From: an uncultured Pelagibacteraceae bacterium
Lineage (GTDB): Bacteria > Pseudomonadota > Alphaproteobacteria > Pelagibacterales > Pelagibacteraceae
NCBI GenBank assembly: GCA_902598735.1
Contig: CACKCM010000001.1
Coordinates: 62,001 to 126,000 of the forward strand
Direction: 5' to 3'
DNA length: 64,000 bases
The translations under genes were made by a program, and so were the position numbers. Shown here piece after piece: positions 31,446-41,605 of the stretch. How positions within the stretch are numbered: position 1 is the stretch's first letter; each line of letters opens with the position of its first letter. A model generated the notes under the pieces. That model searched no databases, was not told where the DNA came from, and was given only the letters and a program-made list of their open reading frames with translations.

Positions 31446-32098
31446 AAATTTTTTTTTAATTCTTTTTTTAAAAACTCTTTGTGTAATTGTAATTCATTTT
31501 CTGAAATATTAAGAATTTTTTTATTATAGTTTTTATTTTTAGTTTGATTTTTCTCTAAATTAACCGATGATAAATCAAATTTAGGTTCTTTAACATCTAA
31601 AAGATTTATATAAACCTCTCTTAATAACTCACAATCTAATAAAGCATTATGTTTAGTTCTTTTTGAAAGATCTATATTAAATTTCTTACATAAGGCATCT
31701 AAAGAATTAGAAGTGCTTGTAGATTTATTTCTTGCTATTTCTAATGAGTCTATAACTAATTTTTCATCTATAAGTTCTTTTTTAACAGCATCTAGTTCAC
31801 CGTTAAGAAAACTCAAATCAAAATTGGCATTATGTATTATAATTTTTTTCCCCTTAATAAAACTTAAAAATTCATCAGCTATCTCGTCGAATGTTTCTTT
31901 ATCACTCAAAAATTTTTCTGAAAAACCATGAACTTTAAAAGCTTCTTCAGGCATACTTCTTTTTGGATTTAAAAATTTATGAAATTTTCTTCCAGTTAAA
32001 ATTAAATCTTTGGTCTCGATGCAAGCAATCTCAACGATTCTGTGACCATCTTTATATGAAAGTCCGGTTGTTTCGGTATCTAAAAAAATTTCACTCAT
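31439..32098 (-). CDS. dnaQ: DNA polymerase III epsilon subunit
   Basis: IFLDTETTGLSYKDGHRIVEIACIE; HNANFDLSFL. Confidence 0.96.
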   Translation of the reverse strand: MSEIFLDTETTGLSYKDGHRIVEIACIETKDLILTGRKFHKFLNPKRSMPEEAFKVHGFSEKFLSDKETFDEIADEFLSFIKGKKIIIHNANFDLSFLNGELDAVKKELIDEKLVIDSLEIARNKSTSTSNSLDALCKKFNIDLSKRTKHNALLDCELLREVYINLLDVKEPKFDLSSVNLEKNQTKNKNYNKKILNISENELQLHKEFLKKELKKNFY

Positions 32099-32657
32099 AC
32101 TTTTTTATTATATCTAATAACTTTTTTTTTAAAATCTTTTTATTTTTTTCATTGGGTATAACATAATTGCAATGTTTTATTTTTTTAATATCGCTCAATT
32201 GTTTTTTATTCAAAAAATTGAAAAATTCATTTCCTCCACCCTTTAACTTGAATCTTTTTAATCTAGTACTTTTTTTTGCTTTAATATAAAAAATAATATC
32301 AAAATAGTTCATTAATTTGCTTTCTACTAAAAGAGGTATCTCATAGAAAATCAAACGCTTACCTTTATTTTTATTTTTAAATTTATACATTTCTTTTCTC
32401 ACAATAGGATGGATAATTTTTTCAAGTTTTGTTATATTTGTTCTCCTTTTCAGTATTTTCTCTCTTAATAAAGTTTTAATCTTAGAATAATTTTTTATTT
32501 GAAATTTTTTAGAAATAAGTTTTTTAAATTTTTTTTTTTGATAAAGATTTTTTACAATTTTATCGGCGCTAAAAAGGGGGCCTCTATTCAATGACAATAT
32601 TTTACTTGCTGTAGTCTTACCAGAGGCTAAAGAGCCTGTAATAGCAATTTTTTTCAT
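32091..32657 (-). CDS. coaE: Dephospho-CoA kinase
   Basis: IAITGSLASGKTTASKIL; FSADKIV. Confidence 0.92.
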   Translation of the reverse strand: MKKIAITGSLASGKTTASKILSLNRGPLFSADKIVKNLYQKKKFKKLISKKFQIKNYSKIKTLLREKILKRRTNITKLEKIIHPIVRKEMYKFKNKNKGKRLIFYEIPLLVESKLMNYFDIIFYIKAKKSTRLKRFKLKGGGNEFFNFLNKKQLSDIKKIKHCNYVIPNEKNKKILKKKLLDIIKKYE

Positions 32658-33475
32658 TTTAAATTTGATAGCAAAAGCTCAATCAGTTCATCATCTATTT
32701 CTGGGTTTACTTTATTCCATAAATAAAATGCCTTTTGACCTTGATAAATAAACATGCCTAATCCATTAAAAACTTTTATATCTTTTTCTTTTAAGTATTT
32801 TAAAGTTTTAGTTTCTAATGGGTTATATATTGTATCTATATAAATCAAATTATCTTTGGTATTGCTGAAATTAAAATGAAAGTCTTTACCATCTTTTAAA
32901 CCTAAGCTAGTTGCATTTATAATTATGTCAAAATTTTTTAGCTCTTCTTGTAAGTTAGACCATTCTAAAATTTGCAAACTCTTAAATTTTTTATTTAAGA
33001 AAATACACTTTTCTTTAGTCCTGTTAACAATCGAAATATTTTTAACCCCAGACTTTTCTAGTGATAAAATAACTGATGGTGAAACTCCTCCAGCTCCAAT
33101 TACCAGTGTTTTTTTTTTTGAAACGTTATCAACCTCTTTTAAGTAAGCAGCCTGTAAACCAAAAACATCGGTATTGTCTCCTATAATTGTCTCATTATTA
33201 TCTAGATAAATAGTATTCACAGATCCAGTGATCTCAGCGTCATTAACAAGAATATCGACATGTTTAACAATTTTTTGTTTGTATGGAAGTGTAATATTTA
33301 TTCCTTTTAAATCTTTATTTCTCACTTTTTTAATAACGTCTGATAAATTATCTTCCTTAATGTCAATAATTGAATAATACGCATCAATTTTATATTTTTT
33401 AAACCAGTAGTTATGCAGCACTGGTGAAAGAGAGTGATTTATAGGATTTCCAATTATTCCAAATTTTTTTGTCAT
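32654..33475 (-). CDS. aroE: Shikimate dehydrogenase
   Basis: FGIIGNPINHSLSPVLHNYWF; GINITLPYKQ. Confidence 0.97.
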   Translation of the reverse strand: MTKKFGIIGNPINHSLSPVLHNYWFKKYKIDAYYSIIDIKEDNLSDVIKKVRNKDLKGINITLPYKQKIVKHVDILVNDAEITGSVNTIYLDNNETIIGDNTDVFGLQAAYLKEVDNVSKKKTLVIGAGGVSPSVILSLEKSGVKNISIVNRTKEKCIFLNKKFKSLQILEWSNLQEELKNFDIIINATSLGLKDGKDFHFNFSNTKDNLIYIDTIYNPLETKTLKYLKEKDIKVFNGLGMFIYQGQKAFYLWNKVNPEIDDELIELLLSNLK

Positions 33476-34053
33476 TTATACTGATCAATATAATTCATAA
33501 TATCCTTTACAGGTAAACCCATTATTGAATTACGATCTCCTTTTATATATTCAAACAATTCCAGCCCATCAGCTTCTACTTGATAGACGCCATAAGCTAA
33601 TAAAGTTTCAGTCTTAATTTTGTTTAAATAAGAGATAAGCTGGTAATCAGTAAAATTTTTCATTTTTAATTCAGATGTATCTGAATGATTCCATATCATA
33701 GCTCCATTCTTGGAAAAACAAACAGAACTAATTAAATAATGTTTTGAATTATTCAATTTTTTTAAGATTCTGAGTGCTTCATCTCGTGATTTAGGTTTGT
33801 TGATCAACTCATCATTTAAAGAAATGACGCTATCCGCCCCCAAAACAAGTTTGTCAGGATTTTTATTGCTCACTTTAACAGATTTAATTTCAGCTAAGTT
33901 TTTTGATATTTCCAACGGACCTGCTCCTTCTGCTTGTAAAGAATTTTTTACTTCATCTTCATCTACATTTGAAACAACTACATCACATTTTACATTGTGA
34001 TGATCTAAAATATTTTTTCTCACTCCACTTTTTGAAGCCAAAATAATCTTCAT
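33472..34053 (-). CDS. Maf-family nucleotide pyrophosphatase
   Basis: IILASKSGVRKNIL; LVLGADSVI; YQVEADGLELFEYIKGDRNSIMGLP. Confidence 0.93.
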   Translation of the reverse strand: MKIILASKSGVRKNILDHHNVKCDVVVSNVDEDEVKNSLQAEGAGPLEISKNLAEIKSVKVSNKNPDKLVLGADSVISLNDELINKPKSRDEALRILKKLNNSKHYLISSVCFSKNGAMIWNHSDTSELKMKNFTDYQLISYLNKIKTETLLAYGVYQVEADGLELFEYIKGDRNSIMGLPVKDIMNYIDQYK

Positions 34054-34868
34054 TGGTTTTTTTTAATTTCAATAATTTTTAAAATTGATGCAGCGGTCTC
34101 TTCAACAGAACGCCTAGTAACGTCTATAATCGGCCAATTATTTTTTTTAAAAAGAATTTTTGAGTCATTTACTTCTTTTTTAATATATTCAAGATCAGTA
34201 TATTCTTTAATTTTGTGTTCATTCATAATTGCTACTCTATTTCTTCTAATATCAGCTAATCGCTCAGGATCTGCTACTAAACCGATAATACAGGTTTTTT
34301 TATTTAATGTTAAATCTTTTGGAATTGTTTGCTCTAAAACTAATGGAATGTTAACTGTCTTGTAGCCTCTATTGGCTAAATAAATCGAGGTCGGTGTTTT
34401 ACTTGTTCTGCTTACCCCTAACAAGATTACATCAGCATTTTTTATATCATCGACTTTTTTTCCATCATCATGAGTCATTGTGAATTGAATTGCCTCTATC
34501 CTCTTATAATAATCATCATCTAGAACATGTTGTGCGCTTGGTTTATGTATAGCTTTTTGATTTAAAAGTTTTGAAAAACTTAGGATTAAATTCCCTAAAA
34601 CACCAAAACACGGCACTTGTTTTTTTTCGCTTTGGCTTGATATATATTTTGCTAGTTTTGTTTCTACTATAGTATACAGAATTAATGAATTTTCACAGGC
34701 AATGCATTCTTTTATAATTCTATCTATTTGCTGTTCAGTTCTTACGAAAGCATATTCCTTTTTTTCGTATTCAAAATTGGCAAACTGTGATTTTAAAGAT
34801 AAAAATATTCTATCCAAAGTTTCACCTGTAGAATCAGACACAAGATATACATTGTATTTTTCGTTCAT
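34050..34868 (-). CDS. Pyruvate,phosphate dikinase/PEP synthase regulatory kinase-pyrophosphorylase (DUF299)
   Basis: YLVSDSTGETLDRI; LGVSRTSKTPTSIYLANRGYK. Confidence 0.95.
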   Translation of the reverse strand: MNEKYNVYLVSDSTGETLDRIFLSLKSQFANFEYEKKEYAFVRTEQQIDRIIKECIACENSLILYTIVETKLAKYISSQSEKKQVPCFGVLGNLILSFSKLLNQKAIHKPSAQHVLDDDYYKRIEAIQFTMTHDDGKKVDDIKNADVILLGVSRTSKTPTSIYLANRGYKTVNIPLVLEQTIPKDLTLNKKTCIIGLVADPERLADIRRNRVAIMNEHKIKEYTDLEYIKKEVNDSKILFKKNNWPIIDVTRRSVEETAASILKIIEIKKNQ

Positions 34869-34943
34869 ATGTTTGTTAATAAATAAATAATAATCAACGC
34901 TTTTCCACCCCCTGCTAAAGGTATAAAGAAAAAATTAACAGTA

Positions 34944-34984
34944 ATTAACATTATTTGAACAATTTGTTCGATGTTAATAATGTT
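34944..34984. repeat. Nested inverted repeats in putative oriC
   Basis: Inner GAACAA-T-TTGTTC (34957-34969), outer ATTAACAT/ATGTTAAT and AACATTATT/AATAATGTT. Confidence 0.85.
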
Positions 34985-35056
34985 ATTTTACTAGTATTTA
35001 TAAGATTAATAAAGTCAGCAAATTGGGGCTTTTTTAAAAAAAATTACTAAGTTAAA

Positions 35057-35078
35057 TATGTATAAAATATGTATAAAA
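35057..35078. repeat. Two perfect tandem copies of 11-bp TATGTATAAAA
   Basis: Direct read of 35057-35067 and 35068-35078. Confidence 0.9.
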
Positions 35079-35141
35079 AGTTATACCAGCATTAAACAGG
35101 ACCTAGAACTAAAACTAACCTTATAAAAATTTTTATTAATT

Positions 35142-36146
35142 ATGAGCAATCTTAAAAAAATTTTAAAAAATAAAAATTCTTGCAAATCAGTATGGTTTAT
35201 GAGACAAGCTGGTCGATACCTTCCTGAATTTAAAAATATTAGATCCAAAAACCCTGATTTTATAAAGCTTTGCCTTAACAGCGATTTAAGTTCTGAGATT
35301 ACTCTTCAGCCAATAAAGAGATTTAATTTAGACTCAGCTATAATTTTTTCTGATATTTTAATGATACCTTACGCACTTGGTCAAAAGATAACTTTTTTAA
35401 AAAATGATGGTCCAAAACTTAGTAAATTTAAACCTAATTTGTTTTTTTCGAATTATGAAAAAGACTTTACTAAAAAATTAAGTCCAGTTTATGATGCAAT
35501 CAGAATTACTAGAAAAAAACTAGAAACTGAAAAATCATTGATAGCATTTGTTGGAGCGCCTTGGACATTATTTATTTATATGTATGGTATTAGAAAAAGC
35601 AAAAACCAAGTAGAACTAGATAAACTTAAAATTGATGATAAAAAAATAGAAATGATATTTCAGGAATTAATCAAATTCATATGTTTGCACATTAAAAATC
35701 AAATTAATGCTGGAGCTGATGTTGTTCAAATATTTGATACCTGGGCAGGATTAATCCCTACCAATAAAATTAAAGATTATTGCTTTAAACCAAATGCCAA
35801 AATAGTCGAATTTTGCAGAAAAGAAGGAATCCCAAACATTTGTTTTCCAAAAGGTATTAGAGAAAAATATGAAGACTTTAATAAGTTAGTAAAGCCTGAC
35901 GGAATAAGCATTGATTACGATATTGACCCGATTTGGGCTAGAGATAAATTAAAAAATGTAGTTGTTCAAGGTGGATTGAGCCCGTATTTTTTATTAAAGA
36001 ATGAGGAAGAGATGTTTGAGGCAGCGACGAAATATATTCAAATTTTTAAAGATATTCCCTATGTTTTTAATCTTGGTCATGGTTTACTTCCAGAAACAGA
36101 TCCTGATAAAGTAGCTAAGTTAATAAAATTTTATAGAAATTTTTAA
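35142..36146 (+). CDS. hemE: Uroporphyrinogen decarboxylase
   Basis: VWFMRQAGRYLPEF; FNLGHGLLPETDPDKV. Confidence 0.99.
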   Translation: MSNLKKILKNKNSCKSVWFMRQAGRYLPEFKNIRSKNPDFIKLCLNSDLSSEITLQPIKRFNLDSAIIFSDILMIPYALGQKITFLKNDGPKLSKFKPNLFFSNYEKDFTKKLSPVYDAIRITRKKLETEKSLIAFVGAPWTLFIYMYGIRKSKNQVELDKLKIDDKKIEMIFQELIKFICLHIKNQINAGADVVQIFDTWAGLIPTNKIKDYCFKPNAKIVEFCRKEGIPNICFPKGIREKYEDFNKLVKPDGISIDYDIDPIWARDKLKNVVVQGGLSPYFLLKNEEEMFEAATKYIQIFKDIPYVFNLGHGLLPETDPDKVAKLIKFYRNF

Positions 36147-37138
36147 TGGACCCAAATCACCCCAAAATAAAATACGGAAAAACAGGTATATTAATAATAA
36201 ACTTAGGCACACCCAACTCAACCAGTTGGTGGGATATCAGGAAGTATTTGAAAGAATTTTTGTCAGACAGAAGAGTTATAGAAGTAAACCCATTAATTTG
36301 GAAAATAATACTTAACTTGTTTATCTTAACCTTTAGGCCTTCAAAGACCGCTCACGCTTATAAACAAATATGGAGAGAAAAAACTAATGAGTCACCACTT
36401 TTATACTTTACTAAATGCCAAGCTACCAAGCTTGATAAAGAAATCGGAAACGAAAAAACAATTGTTGATTTTGCAATGAGATATGGAAATCCTAGTATCA
36501 GATCTAAATTAAATAAACTTAAAGAAGAGGGGTGTGAAAAAATTATAATATTACCTTTATATCCTCAATATGCAGCAGCAACTACCGCAACTGTTTGTGA
36601 TGAAGTTTATAGGTCCTTGATGCAAATGAGGTGGCAGCCAAGTCTTCAAGTAATTCCGCATTACGAAAGTGAACCTTTATATATTAGCGCACTAGTAAAC
36701 AGCATTGAAAAAAAAGTAAAAGAAATAGATTGGAAGCCTGATTTAATAATTTCTTCTTATCATGGTATTCCCAAATCTTACTTTGAAAAGGGAGATCCAT
36801 ATCATTGCTATTGCCACAAGACTACAAGACTGATGAAGGAAAAGTTTTCAAGAATTGATATTCAGACAACTTTTCAGTCTAGATTTGGACCACAGGAATG
36901 GCTGACACCTTACACTGATAAAACTTTAGAAACATTACCCAACAAAGGAGTAAAGAACTTATTAATAATCTGTCCAGGTTTTGCTTCAGACTGTGTTGAA
37001 ACCCTAGAGGAAATAAACATTCAAGGAAGAGACAGTTTCATTGAAAATGGGGGTGAAAATTTTGAATTAATACCGTGTTTAAACGACAGCTCAGATCATA
37101 TTAAGCTCTTTGAAAAACTAATTAGAAAATATTTGTAA
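36146..37138 (+). CDS. hemH: Ferrochelatase
   Basis: ILIINLGTPNS; LYPQYAAATTATV; SYHGIPKSYFEKGDPYHCYCHKT. Confidence 0.98.
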   Translation: MDPNHPKIKYGKTGILIINLGTPNSTSWWDIRKYLKEFLSDRRVIEVNPLIWKIILNLFILTFRPSKTAHAYKQIWREKTNESPLLYFTKCQATKLDKEIGNEKTIVDFAMRYGNPSIRSKLNKLKEEGCEKIIILPLYPQYAAATTATVCDEVYRSLMQMRWQPSLQVIPHYESEPLYISALVNSIEKKVKEIDWKPDLIISSYHGIPKSYFEKGDPYHCYCHKTTRLMKEKFSRIDIQTTFQSRFGPQEWLTPYTDKTLETLPNKGVKNLLIICPGFASDCVETLEEINIQGRDSFIENGGENFELIPCLNDSSDHIKLFEKLIRKYL

Positions 37139-37139
37139 A

Positions 37140-37571
37140 ATGAACTTGTATTTGCTTTTTAAATCACTTCATCTAATTGCAGTTATTTCTTGGATGGCAG
37201 GGCTCTTATACTTACCAAGAATATTTGTTTATCATGCTGAAGCTGATCATGAAGCGCAAAAAAAAGTATTAAAAGTAATGGAAAGAAAACTCTACAATTA
37301 CATAATGATGCCCGCAATGTTACTATCCTGGTTATTTGGAGTTTTATTAATACACAATCTTAATTTTTCGGTGTTCTCTGAATTGTGGATGCAAATAAAA
37401 GTTTTCGCTGTAGTTATTTTGACCTACTACCATTTTACATTAGGAAAATATTTAAACGATTTCTCTTTAGATAATAATCAAAAAACCTCAAAATTTTTCA
37501 GAATATATAACGAAATTCCAACATTAATACTCATAGTAGTAATATTTGTGGCTATATTCAAACCTTTATAA
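37140..37571 (+). CDS. hemJ: HemJ-family protoporphyrinogen IX oxidase
   Basis: FKSLHLIAVISWMAGLLYLPRIFVYHAEA; adjacent to hemH. Confidence 0.9.
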   Translation: MNLYLLFKSLHLIAVISWMAGLLYLPRIFVYHAEADHEAQKKVLKVMERKLYNYIMMPAMLLSWLFGVLLIHNLNFSVFSELWMQIKVFAVVILTYYHFTLGKYLNDFSLDNNQKTSKFFRIYNEIPTLILIVVIFVAIFKPL

Positions 37572-37638
37572 ATAGGGGTTGAATTTTTTAAAAAAAGTCA
37601 TATATTTTAAGTACATTCCTTAAAACTATTACAATCAC

Positions 37639-38913
37639 ATGAATTTACAAGAATTAAAGCAAAAAAATCCTGCAGAGCTTATTAATGAAGCCGAAAAACT
37701 TGGTATTGAAAATCCAAGCACTTTAAGAAAGCAAGAAATATTATTTGCCATATTAAAAAAGCTTGCAGAAAAAAATGAGCAAATTACTGCAACAGGCGTT
37801 TTGGAAGTATTGCAGGATGGTTTCGGTTTTTTACGAGCTATAGAATCTAATTATTTACCCGGACCAGATGATATTTATGTCAGCCCAAGTCAAATAAGAA
37901 GATTTGGTTTGCGTACAGGTGACTCGGTAGAGGGAGAGATTAGAGGCCCTAAAGATGCTGAAAGATATTTTGCATTGCTTAAGGTTAATAAAATTAACTT
38001 TGATGACCCGGACAAAGGTAAAAATAAAATCGCCTTTGATAATTTAACGCCTCTTTATCCAAATGAAAGAATCAAGCTCGAGGTAGAAATAACAAAAATT
38101 GAAAAAAAGCCAGATAATACTGCCAGACTTATTGATCTAGTCAGTCCAATAGGAAAAGGTCAAAGATCATTAATTGTTTCTCCGCCTCGAGCAGGAAAAA
38201 CGATTATACTCCAAAACATTGCTCAATCAATAACAGCCAATCACCCAGAGTGTTATTTAATGGTGCTGCTTATAGATGAAAGACCTGAGGAAGTTACGGA
38301 TATGCAAAGATCAGTTAAAGGCGAAGTGGTTGCTTCAACATTTGATGAGCCTGCTTCAAGACACGTTGCAGTTGCTGAAATGGTAATTGAAAAAGCAAAG
38401 AGACTTGTAGAGCATAAAAAGGATGTTGTTATATTACTAGACTCAATAACAAGGTTGGGAAGAGCATACAATGCTGTTATTCCTAGTTCTGGAAAAGTTT
38501 TAACTGGCGGAGTTGATGCTAACGCTCTTCAAAGGCCTAAAAGATTTTTCGGTGCTGCTAGAAATGTAGAGGAAGGCGGTTCATTGACAATTATTTCGAC
38601 CGCTTTGATAGATACTGGAAGCCGAATGGATGAGGTGATTTTCGAAGAGTTCAAAGGAACTGGTAATTCTGAACTGATACTTGACAGGAAAGTTGCTGAT
38701 AAAAGAATATATCCAGCACTAGATATTACTAGGTCAGGCACAAGAAGAGAAGAGTTGTTATTTGCAAAAGATGAACTTTCCAAGATGAATGTCTTGAGGA
38801 GAATTATCAGTCCAATGGGTACGATGGACGGCATAGAATTTTTAATTTCTAAGTTAAAGAATACTAAGAATAATTCTGACTTTTTTGACTCAATGAATAA
38901 ATCTGCTAACTAG
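37639..38913 (+). CDS. rho: Transcription termination factor Rho
   Basis: [49 protein letters not shown]. Confidence 0.99.
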   Translation: MNLQELKQKNPAELINEAEKLGIENPSTLRKQEILFAILKKLAEKNEQITATGVLEVLQDGFGFLRAIESNYLPGPDDIYVSPSQIRRFGLRTGDSVEGEIRGPKDAERYFALLKVNKINFDDPDKGKNKIAFDNLTPLYPNERIKLEVEITKIEKKPDNTARLIDLVSPIGKGQRSLIVSPPRAGKTIILQNIAQSITANHPECYLMVLLIDERPEEVTDMQRSVKGEVVASTFDEPASRHVAVAEMVIEKAKRLVEHKKDVVILLDSITRLGRAYNAVIPSSGKVLTGGVDANALQRPKRFFGAARNVEEGGSLTIISTALIDTGSRMDEVIFEEFKGTGNSELILDRKVADKRIYPALDITRSGTRREELLFAKDELSKMNVLRRIISPMGTMDGIEFLISKLKNTKNNSDFFDSMNKSAN

Positions 38914-38916
38914 AAC

Positions 38917-39534
38917 TTATTGAATTGTTTGGTTATTAAAATTAGTTTCGTAAAGATAAAAACTAATTATATTGTCCAATGTTTCGATTTTGTCTTTAAT
39001 AGTTAAAGATTCCAAAAGTTTTTGCTTTTCCTCGTTTGTTACAGGGGATATCATTGATAAAGTGTTTATTCGCTGAGTTTTATTTAATTTATCAAATTCT
39101 CTCCAATTTAATAATAATCCACTCCTTTTAAAAAAAATTTTTGCTTTATCCATCAAATTTTGAGTATCCTGATCATCAATTGCTTCTTTAAGATCTACCT
39201 CAAATTTTTTATAATCAACTTTAAATTTTCTATATAATTTTTTACTCTCAATTTCTTCTAAGATTTTAAATCTACTCAAACCAGTTAGATTAATCAAAAT
39301 TCTTCCGTCCTTACTTTTTTGTAAGTCACTGATTTTACCCAAACATCCAACTTGATAAACTTTATTTTCATCTTTTTGCAACTGAACCATTCCCATAAGT
39401 TTGTCTTTTTCATACACATCATTCACAAGATCTATGTAACGCTGCTCAAAGATATTTAACGGAAGATTGGTTTTTGGGAAATAGATTACTCCGCTTAAAG
39501 GAAAGACAGGAATCACGTCAGGGAAATTTTTCAT
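38917..39534 (-). CDS. LON N-terminal substrate-binding domain protein
   Basis: VIPVFPLSGVIYFPKTNLPLNIFEQRYIDLV; start trimmed from 39576. Confidence 0.92.
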   Translation of the reverse strand: MKNFPDVIPVFPLSGVIYFPKTNLPLNIFEQRYIDLVNDVYEKDKLMGMVQLQKDENKVYQVGCLGKISDLQKSKDGRILINLTGLSRFKILEEIESKKLYRKFKVDYKKFEVDLKEAIDDQDTQNLMDKAKIFFKRSGLLLNWREFDKLNKTQRINTLSMISPVTNEEKQKLLESLTIKDKIETLDNIISFYLYETNFNNQTIQ

Positions 39535-39586
39535 AAGACTATTATAGTTAAATTTTTTAACAATCGATAGTGACATTTTATTAAGG

Positions 39587-39616
39587 TTGACCGTTCTGGA
39601 TCGTGTGTAATATAAT
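39587..39616 (+). promoter_or_regulatory. Sigma-70 promoter of tRNA-Gly
   Basis: TTGACC (39587-39592), 18-nt spacer, TATAAT (39611-39616). Confidence 0.8.
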
Positions 39617-39627
39617 CCTTACAATTT

Positions 39628-39702
39628 GCGGGCATAGCTCAGTGGTAGAGCGTCTCGTTGCCAACGAGAAGGTCGAGGGTTCAAGTCCCTTTGCCCGCTC
39701 CA
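39628..39702 (+). tRNA. tRNA-Gly (anticodon GCC), CCA encoded
   Basis: GCGGGCA/TGCCCGC acceptor stem, CTCGT-TGCCAAC-ACGAG anticodon arm, GGTTCAAGTCC T-arm, 3' CCA. Confidence 0.97.
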
Positions 39703-39718
39703 TTAGTTTGATAAAAAA

Positions 39719-40057
39719 ATGAACGATTTAGCAAAAAAGAAATGTATCCCATGCGAAGGCAATATTCCAGCTTTTGAGAAGAGTGAAATACATAAATATT
39801 TAAAAAAGGTAGATGGATGGGATGTCAAAAATGATTCTAACAATAGCTACTATTTATTTAAAGAATTTAAATTTAAAAATTTTGTAGAAAGTCAAAATTT
39901 CGTAAATAAAGTTGGTGATTTAGCTGAAAAAGAAAATCACCACCCAGATATTTTTTTTGGATGGGGATATTGTAAAATAAAAATTTTTACTCATGCTATT
40001 AAAGGATTAGCTGAAAGTGATTTTATATTAGCTGCCAAGATAGATAAGCTTAATTAA
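39719..40057 (+). CDS. phhB: 4a-hydroxytetrahydrobiopterin dehydratase
   Basis: EKENHHPDIFFGWGYCKIKIFTHAIKGLAESDF. Confidence 0.95.
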   Translation: MNDLAKKKCIPCEGNIPAFEKSEIHKYLKKVDGWDVKNDSNNSYYLFKEFKFKNFVESQNFVNKVGDLAEKENHHPDIFFGWGYCKIKIFTHAIKGLAESDFILAAKIDKLN

Positions 40058-41604
40058 TGATTAAAATGTCTTATACCAGTAAATAACATTTTTACCTTAG
40101 CTTTGTTAGCAACATTAATAATTTCTTGGTCTCTTATTGAACCACCGGGTTGAACAATTATTCTTACCCCTGATTTTATCAAAGCAGTAACACCATCAGC
40201 GAAGGGGAAAAAGGCATCTGAAGCTGCTACTGAGTTTTTAATCTTTTTAGGTAAAAATTTTTTCGCTTTCTGAATAGCTATTTTACAACTATCCAACCTG
40301 CTTGGTTGACCAGCACCGATACCGATTGTTGAGAAATTATTACATAATACAATTGCATTTGATTTAACATATTTGCTAATGTTAAATGCAAATTCTATTT
40401 GTGCCATTTCTTTTCTACTTGGTTTAAGCTTAGTTACACATTTTAATCTTTTACTATCTAGAATAGTATTATCTTTGTTTTGTATTAAGAAAGAACCGTC
40501 AAAATTTTTAAATGATGAAGTATTTTTTGTTTTGTATTTTGATATATCAATGATTCTCAAATTTTTTTTTTTTTTAAGTATATTTAGTGAATCTTTATCA
40601 AAAGATTTAGCCAGTATTACCTCAAGAAAGTTCTTTGTAATTTCTAAGGCTATTTTTTTATCTACTTTGTAATTACATGCTATAACACCACCGAAAGCAC
40701 TTATTGGATCGCATGAATAAGCATTTTTAAAAGACTCTATTGGTTTCTTATTTGTTGAAACACCACAAGGATTTGCATGTTTAATTATTACCGTTCCAGT
40801 TTTTTTCTTTAATGATCTAAGTATTTCTAATGAAGCAAAAATGTCATTATAATTATTAAAGCTTAGTTCCTTACCATGTAATTGTGTAAACCCAAGCTGT
40901 CTATCATTGTAATCATTAACATATATAGAACTTTCTTGATGAGGGTTTTCCCCGTATCTAAGTTTTTTTAATTTTCTACCAAATATAGTTTTCCTTTCTG
41001 GAAATTGAATTTTTAATTTATCATTAAACCAATTAGCTATCATTGCATCGTAGTAAGCTGTTAGACCAAATGCTTTTGAAGACATAATTTCTCTAAATTT
41101 TAAGCTCGTTTTACCCTTATATTTTTCCAACTCTTTAATTAATGGGCCATAGTCATTTTTATTCGTTATTATTGCTACATTCTTAAAATTTTTAGCAGCA
41201 GAGCGTACCATCGTTGGGCCACCGATATCTATATTTTCTATAATATTTTTTGAACTTTTGCTCTTGCTAACAACTTTTTGAAACGGATAAAAGTTTACAA
41301 CTATTAAATCAATTGATGAGAATTTTTGCTTAGACATTTCATTTTTATGGGATTTGTTTTGTCTGTCATGCAAAATTCCTGCGTGTATCTTAGGATGAAG
41401 TGTTTTAACTCTTCCATCTAACATTTCTTTAAAACCTGTAAATTTTGATAATTCAGTACATTCGTAACCATGTTTTTTTATGGAGTCATAAGTACCACCA
41501 GAACTTATAATTTTAATATTGTACTTTTTAAAAGCTTTTAATAAAGAAATAATGTTTTCTTTATCAAAGACAGAAACTAGTGCATTTTTAATTTTAAGTT
41601 TCAT
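40054..41604 (-). CDS. purH: Bifunctional AICAR transformylase/IMP cyclohydrolase
   Basis: ALVSVFDKENI; RVKTLHPKIHAGIL; KHANPCGVS. Confidence 0.98.
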   Translation of the reverse strand: MKLKIKNALVSVFDKENIISLLKAFKKYNIKIISSGGTYDSIKKHGYECTELSKFTGFKEMLDGRVKTLHPKIHAGILHDRQNKSHKNEMSKQKFSSIDLIVVNFYPFQKVVSKSKSSKNIIENIDIGGPTMVRSAAKNFKNVAIITNKNDYGPLIKELEKYKGKTSLKFREIMSSKAFGLTAYYDAMIANWFNDKLKIQFPERKTIFGRKLKKLRYGENPHQESSIYVNDYNDRQLGFTQLHGKELSFNNYNDIFASLEILRSLKKKTGTVIIKHANPCGVSTNKKPIESFKNAYSCDPISAFGGVIACNYKVDKKIALEITKNFLEVILAKSFDKDSLNILKKKKNLRIIDISKYKTKNTSSFKNFDGSFLIQNKDNTILDSKRLKCVTKLKPSRKEMAQIEFAFNISKYVKSNAIVLCNNFSTIGIGAGQPSRLDSCKIAIQKAKKFLPKKIKNSVAASDAFFPFADGVTALIKSGVRIIVQPGGSIRDQEIINVANKAKVKMLFTGIRHFNH

Positions 41605-41605
41605 T

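Larger units (their letters stand above)
34869..35141. other. oriC: Putative chromosomal replication origin (oriC)
   Basis: 273-bp AT-rich gap between DUF299 and hemE; divergent gene strand switch; DnaA-box-like TTTTCCACC (34901), TATGTATAA x2 (35057, 35068), TGTTAATAA x2 (34874, 34972); nested dyad. Confidence 0.75.

Noticed and set aside
34935-34948. TTAA-N6-TTAA resembling a CtrA box
   Set aside because: CtrA consensus spacing is 7; in this AT-rich sequence a 6-nt spaced TTAA pair is not convincing
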